Source of the DNA: 20CM-2-65-7 sp035943355
GTDB taxonomy: Bacteria; Gemmatimonadota; Gemmatimonadetes; Gemmatimonadales; GWC2-71-9
Assembly (NCBI GenBank): GCA_035943355.1
Contig: DASZCG010000224.1
Location: 1 to 9,047, forward strand
Length of the DNA: 9,047 nt
Direction of reading: 5' to 3'
The notes beneath the pieces were generated by a model that ran no database searches, had not been told where the DNA came from, and worked only from the letters and a program-made list of their open reading frames with translations. Position numbers and translations under genes: made by a program. Of the stretch, positions 1-5,563 are shown in pieces; within the stretch, counting starts at the first letter, position 1; each line of letters starts with the position of its first letter.

Positions 1-1
1 G

Positions 2-586
2 GGTGATCCCTTCGCGCTCGCGATCTCACCCGACAGCAAGTTCCTGTTCGTCACGACGAACATCAATGCGCTGTGGAAGATCAACCTCGCTACCAAGGCT
101 GTCGTCGCGTCCATTCCGCTCATCGCAACATCGCATCACATCCTCATGGATCCCAAGGGAAACTTCCTGTACGTCGCGACTCGTGACGGTGGAACGGTGC
201 TGGAAGTCGATTGGCGGACCATGAGCGTGCGGCGGACGTTCACCTTGGGTGGTCGCACGCAGGACATGGTGTTCGCGCCCAACGGCCTGGATCTGTACAT
301 CTCGAACGAGCTGAACAACGTCGTGCACGTCCTGCACCTCGCTACCGGTCAATTCCACGACATCCCCGTTGCGAGCGGCGCCGAGGGGCTCGGCATCGGC
401 AACAACGGCCGCGATCTGTACGTGGGGCTGGTGTTCGCCGGCTATGTGCAGGTGATCGATCGCACGCAGGAGACGACGGTTCGGTATCTCCCGGTCGGCG
501 GTGTGCCACGCGAGATCCAGCGGGACGTGTCGGGCGCCAACATGATCGTGACCAATGAAGCGGGGTGGGTCGATTTGGTCGAGCCC
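2..586 (+). repeat. Propeller module A (partial)
   Basis: This is the C-terminal part of the first of three homologous propeller modules. It shares the landmarks TSHH, YVATRDGG, VFAG, a GG-x-PRE turn and a terminal GWVDLV with modules B and C, all in the same order and spacing. The N-terminal blades are cut off by the window edge. Confidence 0.85.
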
Positions 587-1531
587 GATGATTCGCTCGT
601 TCCGCCGCCGCCCCCGCCCCCCCCGCCGCCCCCGCCGCCACCACCGCCTCCGCCCCCACCGCCTCCGGACACCGGCTATGCCCGGCTCGCATTGGGCAAT
701 GGTCCGTTGGGCGTAGCGACGTTCGGCAACGTCGCCTACGTGAGTCAGGCGTCCGGCAATACTGTGGCGCGGCTGGATCTCACGACGAACACGTTCACAG
801 CGTCGATCCCCGTCGGAAGCATTCCGTGCTACATCGTCTTCAATTCGACCGGAACGCGGGCCTACGTCGCCAATCAATCCAGCGACAACGTCAGCATCAT
901 TGACGTCGCCACCAACACGGTGGTCGGCGTCATTCCCGTAACCGGCGATCCGCTGCCCGTTGCCATCTCGACGGACGACGGCACTTTGTTCGTCACCACG
1001 AACGCGAATATGCTGTGGCGCGTCGATCTGGCGACCAACACCGTCACCGACTCGCTGCCGTTACCGGCGACGTCGCATCACCTCCTCACGCATCCCAACG
1101 GTACGCTGCTGTACGTCGCCACCCGGGATGGGGGATCGGTGCTCGAGGTGAACTGGCAGACGATGACCGTCCAGCGGACGTTCACGCTCGGGGCACGACC
1201 ACAAGGGATGGCTATCTCGGCGGATCAGTCGGAGCTCTACGTCGCCAACGAGCTCAGCAATCAGCTGCATATCATCAGGCTGTCGGACGGCAACATCACC
1301 AATGTGCCACTGTCGGGTGGCGGCGAGGGGATGGCGCTCGGTCCCGATGGCAAGCTGTACATCGGCGAGGTGTTCGCAGGGCTCGTGGAGGTCGTGAATC
1401 CGGCAACTCGGACGGTGGTGCGAACCATTACGACTGGCGGGACTCCGCGAGAAGTGGCGCCGGATGCCGCACGCAATCAGATGGTCGTCGCCAATGATGC
1501 GGGGTGGGTGGATATCATTCACATTCACTGA
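2..1531 (+). CDS. Double YVTN-type beta-propeller protein with polyproline linker (5' partial)
   Basis: The reading frame is open from base 2 to the TGA at 1529-1531 (509 residues). The first in-frame ATG (146) lies in the middle of a repeat, and the upstream codons match the later copy (GDPFALAIS against GDPLPVAIS), so the true start is outside the window. Residues 1-195 are the C-terminal part of one propeller, 201-222 are 22 prolines, and 223-509 are a complete propeller. By eye the second has seven blades of about 41 residues of the LYVAN...VxVIDxAT...TIPVG type, the N-terminal strand closing the last blade. Such propellers are usually secreted or surface proteins that bind proteins or ligands; no catalytic motif is visible. 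The missing N-terminus may hold a signal peptide. The next gene starts on its stop codon and encodes a third copy. Fold assignment is firm; function is unknown. Confidence 0.88.
   Translation, partial: GDPFALAISPDSKFLFVTTNINALWKINLATKAVVASIPLIATSHHILMDPKGNFLYVATRDGGTVLEVDWRTMSVRRTFTLGGRTQDMVFAPNGLDLYISNELNNVVHVLHLATGQFHDIPVASGAEGLGIGNNGRDLYVGLVFAGYVQVIDRTQETTVRYLPVGGVPREIQRDVSGANMIVTNEAGWVDLVEPDDSLVPPPPPPPPPPPPPPPPPPPPPPDTGYARLALGNGPLGVATFGNVAYVSQASGNTVARLDLTTNTFTASIPVGSIPCYIVFNSTGTRAYVANQSSDNVSIIDVATNTVVGVIPVTGDPLPVAISTDDGTLFVTTNANMLWRVDLATNTVTDSLPLPATSHHLLTHPNGTLLYVATRDGGSVLEVNWQTMTVQRTFTLGARPQGMAISADQSELYVANELSNQLHIIRLSDGNITNVPLSGGGEGMALGPDGKLYIGEVFAGLVEVVNPATRTVVRTITTGGTPREVAPDAARNQMVVANDAGWVDIIHIH
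602..667 (+). repeat. Run of 22 proline codons (interdomain linker)
   Basis: Twenty-two consecutive proline codons separate propellers A and B. All four synonymous codons occur (CCG most often, with CCC, CCA and CCT), including a run of eight C. The mixed codons suggest the polyproline is kept at protein level, as a stiff extended spacer, rather than being one freshly expanded triplet. A run this long should stall ribosomes unless EF-P assists. The exact count may be affected by sequencing error in so repetitive a stretch. Confidence 0.95.
668..1528 (+). repeat. Propeller module B (complete, about seven blades)
   Basis: This is the second copy of the module, about 287 residues from DTGYARLALG to GWVDII. 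Each of the seven blades can be traced by its outer aromatic strand (AYVSQ, AYVAN, LFVTT, LYVAT, LYVAN, LYIGE, MVVAN). It is collinear with A over A's whole visible length and with C throughout. Confidence 0.85.
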
Positions 1532-2733
1532 TGCGTTCGATCCATTCGACCCAGGTTGCGAGCGCGTTCCTTGCGCTCGCCGCCTGGACCTGCAGCAACG
1601 CTACGGATGGGGGCGGGCCGATGCCCGCCAGCGTTGTAGTCGCTCCCGATACCGCGATTCTGCAGGATGACAGTCTGCAACTGCGAACGACGGTGCAAGA
1701 CGCTGCTGGCGCTCCGATTTCCGCCGTCGTGAACTACACGTCGCTGTCGCCTTCGATCGCGACGGTCAGTGGCGGCGGTCTGGTGCGCTCCCAGGGCCCC
1801 GCCGGCGTGGCGCTCATCACGGTTCACGTCTCCGCAACAGTCGCGGACACCGCCATGATCACCGTGTTGGATTCCACCCGCATTACCCGCCTGGCACTTA
1901 GTGCACGGCCGACGTTCATCGCGAGCTCAGGCAACATCGCATACATCACGCGCCTCGATGTGCCGTGGGTCAAGCGGCTCGACCTGACGAGCACGGCCTT
2001 CACCGATTCAGCGCAGGCGGGCTCCCTCCCATGCGGCGTCGTCTTCAATCCCGCCGGCACCCGAGCGTACGTCGCCAATCAGGGCAGCCAGAATATCACC
2101 GTATTCAACGTGGCAACGGGCGTGGCAATCGACACATTCCCCGTCACGGGGGATCCTTTGCCGGTGGCGATGAGCCTCGATGGAACGACCCTCTTCGTGA
2201 CGACCAACGTCAACCGTCTATACAAGCTCAATAGCACCACGGGCGCCGTTCTCGATTCGATGAACCTGCCGGCGACGTCCCATCACCTCTTCGTGCACCC
2301 GAACGGTTCGCTCTTGTACGTAGCGACACGCGACGGGGGCAGCGTGCTCGAGGTGAATTGGCACACCATGACCATCGCGCGGACCTTCACGCTCGGCGTC
2401 CAGACGCTGGGAATGGAGATGGCGCCGGATCGTTCGGAGCTGTATGTGACCAGCGGTACCACAGACTCGTTATACATCGTGTCACTTGCCTCCGGAGCCG
2501 TGTCGACCGCCCCTGTGGGCGCAGGGGCCAGCACGATTGCCCTGAGCGCTACTGGCGCTCGGCTATACGTCGGTTTGCTGTTCGCCGGAAAAGTTGAAGT
2601 GCTCAACCGCACCACGCGAGCACACATCAAGACCATCCGAACGGGAGGGACGGTCCGCGAGATGGCGCTGGACGCCGCTCGTGGACGCATCGTCGTGACG
2701 AACGACGCGGGTTGGGTCGACATCGTCCGCTAA
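1531..2733 (+). CDS. Secreted Big2-like and YVTN-type beta-propeller protein
   Basis: The product has 400 residues. I chose the ATG at 1531, which shares its A with the upstream TGA (TGATG). The in-frame ATG at 1504 lies inside the previous gene and would put polar residues before the signal peptide. Residues 1-24 look like an export signal: one Arg, then the hydrophobic stretch VASAFLALAAW. The following WTC is not a proper lipobox (Trp at -2, Thr at -1), so signal peptidase I cleavage after SNA is more likely than lipidation. Residues 33-112 resemble a bacterial Ig-like group 2 domain (VVVAPDTA start, SLSPSIATVS core, VHVSATV end). Residues 118-400 are a seven-bladed propeller homologous to both modules of the upstream protein. 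No good Shine-Dalgarno is visible, so translation is probably coupled to the upstream gene. Likely a cell-surface binding or structural protein; ligand unknown. Confidence 0.85.
   Translation: MRSIHSTQVASAFLALAAWTCSNATDGGGPMPASVVVAPDTAILQDDSLQLRTTVQDAAGAPISAVVNYTSLSPSIATVSGGGLVRSQGPAGVALITVHVSATVADTAMITVLDSTRITRLALSARPTFIASSGNIAYITRLDVPWVKRLDLTSTAFTDSAQAGSLPCGVVFNPAGTRAYVANQGSQNITVFNVATGVAIDTFPVTGDPLPVAMSLDGTTLFVTTNVNRLYKLNSTTGAVLDSMNLPATSHHLFVHPNGSLLYVATRDGGSVLEVNWHTMTIARTFTLGVQTLGMEMAPDRSELYVTSGTTDSLYIVSLASGAVSTAPVGAGASTIALSATGARLYVGLLFAGKVEVLNRTTRAHIKTIRTGGTVREMALDAARGRIVVTNDAGWVDIVR
1882..2730 (+). repeat. Propeller module C (complete)
   Basis: This is the third copy of the module, in a separate gene. 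It shares GDPLPVA, TSHHL, LLYVATRDGGSVLEVNW and NDAGWVDIV with module B. By eye it is closer to B than to A. A Big2-like domain precedes it, where B is preceded by a proline linker. Confidence 0.83.
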
Positions 2734-2736
2734 CTA
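2731..2736. other. Back-to-back stop codons of convergent genes
   Basis: TAA of the propeller gene (2731-2733) directly abuts the reverse-strand TAG of the glycosyltransferase (2734-2736). There is no intergenic DNA. The only inverted repeat nearby is a four-base CCGC/GCGG pair around the stops, too weak to call a terminator, so the convergent transcripts must end inside each other's coding region or by Rho. Confidence 0.9.
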
Positions 2737-3906
2737 GAGACTGCGGTACAGCGCGTCCCACCGCGCCACAATCGCGTCCCAGCTGAACTCCTCACGCAGG
2801 CGCCGCCGGCCATTCTCTCCCAGCCGGCGCGCTTCGTCGGGCGACCCGAGGACCTGATCCAGGGCCGCGGCGAGCGCTCCCGGATCGCCGGCGCGCACGA
2901 GCAAGCCCGATTCCCGATCCGCGACGATGTCCACGATGCCGCCGATCTTACTGGCGACGACTGGCACACCGTAGTTCATCGCTTCGAGCAAGACGACGCC
3001 GAGGCCCTCGGTGTCCCCACGGGCATCGAGCACGGACGGCAGGACAAACGCACTCGCTTGCTGATACGCGCGCTGGAGGTCAGCGTCCGAGACCTTGCCC
3101 CGAAACTCGACGCGGCTCGCGACGCCGTTCTGCCGACTCAGCGCCTCGAGGCGGGCGCGCTCCGGCCCGTCACCGACGATCACCAGGCGAGCGTCCCGCC
3201 GCTTCAACCGTCCCAGGGCCTCGATGAGGTGTGACACACCCTTTCGCTCGACCAGACGACCTACGAACAGAATGGTCGACGCGCCTCCCGCTGAGGGGTG
3301 GGAGGCGGAGGGCGGGGGCAGGGAGGCAGTGTAGGGGATCACTGCGACTGGGACGTTCACCAGCTCTCGCAGCTCGTTCGCCGTGTACGACGAGATGGCG
3401 ACCACCTTCGCCGAGCGGCGCGCTGCCCACTTGATAAACCACTTCAAGGGCTTGAGAACATGCTTTACCCAGCGCAGCTCAACCCCGTAAAAGGTCGTCA
3501 CAACGGGCGGCTGGCCGCTGCGCTGCGCGGCCCAGCCGAATAGCGCGAGCGGCAGCGGCCAGTGCACATGAATCACGTCATACTGATGCCGCCGCGTCAG
3601 GCGCCAGACGGCCAGCATGCCCGCGACCACGAAAAAGAGGGGCATGACACGATAGAGCAGGTTGCGTCGCATCCGGTCGGGCGCGGTCTCCTCGTGGGTG
3701 AGATTCTCCCAGCGACGGAAAAAGTACCGGAAGCGATGGACCGGAATGCCCGAAAACGACTGGTCCGCCGAGCCCTTGTAGGCCGAGGTAAAAACCTCGA
3801 TGTCGTGACCGGCGCCGCGCAAGCGCTGCAACAGCTCCACGAGCCAAGGCGCGATCGGGTCGTCGGGGCCGCGCGGGAACGCCGTCACGACGTGGAGGAT
3901 TCGCAT
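2734..3906 (-). CDS. GT4-family glycosyltransferase (GT-B fold)
   Basis: The 390-residue length is typical of GT4 enzymes, which transfer a sugar from a nucleotide-sugar donor to a lipid-linked or glycan acceptor at the cytoplasmic face of the membrane. The N-terminal domain (1-190) begins MRILHVVTAFPRG and contains VIHVHWP (111-117). A hydrophobic and basic patch at 83-105 could attach it to the membrane. The linker at 195-210 is rich in Pro, Ser, Ala and Gly. The C-terminal donor domain (211-372) has FVGRLVERKGV (214-224), VIVGDGPE (242-249) and the E-x7-E motif with Glu300 and Glu308. The start is the ATG at 3904-3906, followed directly by the conserved N-terminal strand. It converges on the propeller gene with adjoining stop codons and diverges from the methyltransferase operon, which suggests a role in the same surface glycan. 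Donor and acceptor cannot be read from sequence. Confidence 0.93.
   Translation of the reverse strand: MRILHVVTAFPRGPDDPIAPWLVELLQRLRGAGHDIEVFTSAYKGSADQSFSGIPVHRFRYFFRRWENLTHEETAPDRMRRNLLYRVMPLFFVVAGMLAVWRLTRRHQYDVIHVHWPLPLALFGWAAQRSGQPPVVTTFYGVELRWVKHVLKPLKWFIKWAARRSAKVVAISSYTANELRELVNVPVAVIPYTASLPPPSASHPSAGGASTILFVGRLVERKGVSHLIEALGRLKRRDARLVIVGDGPERARLEALSRQNGVASRVEFRGKVSDADLQRAYQQASAFVLPSVLDARGDTEGLGVVLLEAMNYGVPVVASKIGGIVDIVADRESGLLVRAGDPGALAAALDQVLGSPDEARRLGENGRRRLREEFSWDAIVARWDALYRSL
3282..3307. repeat. Perfect 8-bp inverted repeat with 10-base loop
   Basis: CGCCTCCC (3282-3289) and GGGAGGCG (3300-3307) pair perfectly. They lie in the DNA encoding the linker between the two Rossmann domains of the GT4 enzyme. 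A hairpin could form in the mRNA. It may equally be a by-product of codons for Pro, Ser, Ala and Gly in GC-rich DNA. Confidence 0.6.
3295..3323 (+). other. Putative G-quadruplex motif
   Basis: The + strand has five G-runs of three or more (3295-3298, 3300-3302, 3310-3312, 3314-3318, 3321-3323) separated by 1, 7, 1 and 2 bases. This fits the usual G3+N1-7 rule. It lies on the template strand of the GT4 gene, over its interdomain linker, and overlaps the inverted repeat. Folding is only predicted. Confidence 0.5.
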
Positions 3907-3999
3907 GCGGCTGATACTATAACCCTTCTGTGAAGCGGGGGGCTGGTTATCTTTCGGGGTGCGTTTGAGTTACCAGATACCCCTCTTCGCAAGGACTGC
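3907..3999. promoter_or_regulatory. Divergent intergenic region, presumed promoters
   Basis: This 93-base gap separates the divergent GT4 and methyltransferase genes and must hold the promoters of both if both are transcribed from here. On the - strand TATAGT (3916-3921) is a 5/6 match to a -10 box only 9 bases from the GT4 ATG, with no matching -35, so a leaderless or near-leaderless transcript is possible. The overlapping + strand sequence TGATACTATAAC could also serve as a -10 facing the operon. AGAAGGG on the - strand (3923-3929) is too far from the GT4 ATG to be an ordinary Shine-Dalgarno. No operator repeat was seen. Confidence 0.35.
3991..3995 (+). promoter_or_regulatory. Shine-Dalgarno of the methyltransferase gene
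   Basis: AAGGA lies 4 bases before the ATG at 4000 and 10 bases before the in-frame ATG at 4006. Neither spacing is ideal, so the start could be either; the protein differs by only two residues. Confidence 0.6.
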
Positions 4000-4629
4000 A
4001 TGACGATGGCCGAGCGTATCGCGACCGGCTCTCCCGAGCTCACCAAGTTCTATAGCGAGCGATTCAACTGGCGCAATTCCGGCGAGGAGCGGATGCGCTT
4101 TCGTCGTGCCACCAAGCTGGCCCAGGTGAAGGCCGGCGCCGCGGTGCTCGACATCGGCTCGCGTAACGGTGACCTGCGGAACTACCTCCCGAAGGGCATC
4201 AAATACCAGGGACTCGATATCGCTCCAGAATTTGCGGCGCCCGACATCCTGATCCACGACATCACGACCGGGCTGCCATTCCCCGACCAATCCTTCGACA
4301 ACGTGTTCATGGTCGAGGTGCTCGAGCACACCCCCACGGCGTACAACACGGCGGGCGAGATCCGCCGGATTCTGAAGAAGGGCGGGGTCTGGGTCGTGTC
4401 CGTCCCGAACCCGTATCACTTCAAGGAAATCATCTGGAACCTCTTCCGTGTACCGGACAGGCAAGGGCACATCTACAGCTGGACGCGTCAGACCATCACG
4501 CGGCTCGGGGAGATGAATGGATTGCGGCTCGACGACTGGGGCGGTACGTATCTCTGGCCCAAGCCGGTGATTCCCGCGCCCTGGTGGATGATGGCCCGCT
4601 CGGTCGCCTATAAGTTCGTCAAGGACTGA
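4000..4629 (+). CDS. Class I SAM-dependent methyltransferase
   Basis: The 209-residue protein is of the Methyltransf_11 type, a soluble Rossmann-fold enzyme that moves a methyl group from S-adenosylmethionine to an acceptor. Motif I is VLDIGSRNGDL (49-59), with SRN in place of the usual CGT/CGS loop. The acidic end of strand 2 is QGLDI (70-74, Asp73). Motif IV is VEVLEHT (105-111), and LKKGGVWVVSVPNP (125-138) is the post-I loop and strand. The C-terminal part is rich in Trp, and no membrane segment is seen. It opens the + strand operon, 13 bases before the flippase-like gene. The context favours methylation of a glycan or a lipid-linked intermediate, but small-molecule or quinone substrates cannot be excluded. 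A start at 4006 is also possible. Confidence 0.87.
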   Translation: MTMAERIATGSPELTKFYSERFNWRNSGEERMRFRRATKLAQVKAGAAVLDIGSRNGDLRNYLPKGIKYQGLDIAPEFAAPDILIHDITTGLPFPDQSFDNVFMVEVLEHTPTAYNTAGEIRRILKKGGVWVVSVPNPYHFKEIIWNLFRVPDRQGHIYSWTRQTITRLGEMNGLRLDDWGGTYLWPKPVIPAPWWMMARSVAYKFVKD

Positions 4630-4642
4630 TCTCCACCATTCG

Positions 4643-5563
4643 GTGAATATCCCCCCCCGACGCCGGTGGCTCTGGGCAATCCAGGCGGCCGTCGCCGTTG
4701 TCGTTGTCGTACTCGTGTACAGGTCGCTGCAGCGCAATTGGGGCCAGTTTCGCTCGCTCGAAATGCACCTCGAGCTGCGGCCCGGATGGCTGGCACTGTC
4801 GCTGGTCACGGTGTTCCTCACCTACGTCTTCTACATCGAATCATGGCGGCGACTGCTCGCCGGATGGCAACAGCACATCGCGTTTCGGCCGGCGGCGCGC
4901 GCCTGGTGCCTTTCCAACCTCGGGCGATACGTGCCCGGGAAGGTCTGGACGGTCACCGGGTTGGTCGTTCTGGCGCAGCGCGAGGGCGTTCGGGGCAGCG
5001 CCGCGGCGGCGTCAGCGGTCGCGTTCCAGGCGCTGGTGCTTGGGACCGGCATCGCGATCGTGACTGCCGCAACACCGCACGAGGCCTCCGGCATTCGGGT
5101 GGTCATCGGACTGCTGATCGCGGCGGCATCGCTGATTGTGCTGGTCTGGGGACCGACAGCGCGGTGGCTGGGGCGAACGTTGAGCCCCACCAATCCATTG
5201 TCTCCGTTGCCGCTCTCGGCCGTCGGGGCAGGGGCCGCCCTGATGGTGGTGGGATGGCTGACGTACGGACTCTCATTTTGGCTCTTCATCCGGGGAATAC
5301 TCCCCTACCCGCAGATTTCGATCGCCGCCGCGAGCGGCACATTCACGCTGAGTTACATTCTTGGCACCCTCGCCCTGTTCGCTCCGGGTGGCATCGGGGT
5401 TCGCGAAGTGCTCCTCGTCAGCTTGCTGACCCCCTATCTCGGGAGCGGCGGCGCCGTGGCAACGAGTGTGGGATCCCGCGTGCTACTGACGATCGGTGAG
5501 GTTGGGGCAGCCCTGCTCGCCGTTGCGCTGTCTGGCCGAACAACGGAGACGCCTTCTGAATAA
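4643..5563 (+). CDS. Flippase-like integral membrane protein (LPG-synthase TM / UPF0104 family)
   Basis: The 306-residue protein has about eight hydrophobic segments by eye (near 9-27, 49-66, 123-143, 152-170, 190-216, 226-247, 254-268 and 276-297). Two family signatures are present: NLGRYVPGKVW (92-102) and FAPGGIGVREVLL (246-258). These mark the membrane domain shared by the MprF/lysyl-PG synthase flippase region and AglD-like proteins that sit with glycosyltransferases. It probably moves or shields a lipid-linked substrate in the cytoplasmic membrane; it has no lysyl-transfer domain. The GTG at 4643 is the best start, giving a basic N-terminus (PPRRRW) just before the first helix, but no clear Shine-Dalgarno is seen. 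Eight C follow almost at once. Its last eight bases overlap the proposed start of the YfhO gene. Family assignment is strong; flipping is inferred. Confidence 0.85.
   Translation: MNIPPRRRWLWAIQAAVAVVVVVLVYRSLQRNWGQFRSLEMHLELRPGWLALSLVTVFLTYVFYIESWRRLLAGWQQHIAFRPAARAWCLSNLGRYVPGKVWTVTGLVVLAQREGVRGSAAAASAVAFQALVLGTGIAIVTAATPHEASGIRVVIGLLIAAASLIVLVWGPTARWLGRTLSPTNPLSPLPLSAVGAGAALMVVGWLTYGLSFWLFIRGILPYPQISIAAASGTFTLSYILGTLALFAPGGIGVREVLLVSLLTPYLGSGGAVATSVGSRVLLTIGEVGAALLAVALSGRTTETPSE
4651..4658 (+). repeat. C8 homopolymer just inside the flippase-like gene
   Basis: Eight consecutive C span codons 3-6, directly after the GTG start. Loss or gain of one C would frameshift the gene at its very beginning, so this is a possible slippage (phase-variation) site or a place for sequencing error. 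The frame as given is intact. Confidence 0.6.
5545..5558 (+). promoter_or_regulatory. Shine-Dalgarno and CTG start of the YfhO gene
   Basis: GGAG (5545-5548) is followed after 7 bases by CTG (5556-5558). This start gives LNKYEPARPTPFAIVLL, a short basic N-terminus running into the first helix, and overlaps the upstream stop by eight bases. The alternatives are GTG 5496 or TTG 5502 and 5523, without comparable Shine-Dalgarno sequences and with a long overlap. The next in-frame ATG falls at the end of the first helix. Confidence 0.55.

Noticed and set aside
26..877. A 283-codon open frame on the - strand opposite the first propeller
   Set aside because: Low-complexity Arg- and Gly-rich translation mirroring the polyproline and propeller codons. 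No ribosome binding site or homology is recognised.
1504..1530. ATG at 1504 as start of the Big2/propeller gene
   Set aside because: It would add polar residues encoded by the upstream gene's conserved C-terminus in another frame, and would spoil the signal peptide. The ATG at 1531 in TGATG fits better.
2721..2754. Rho-independent terminator at the convergent junction
   Set aside because: Only a four-base stem (CCGC/GCGG) with a 12-base loop and no T-tract on either side.
3970..4821. A 283-codon - strand open frame over the methyltransferase
   Set aside because: It overlaps a well-supported methyltransferase and the next gene's start. The composition is typical of an antisense shadow.
4666..5499. 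A 277-codon + strand frame inside the flippase-like gene
   Set aside because: Arg- and Gly-rich with no hydrophobic segments. The overlapping frame has the family signatures.
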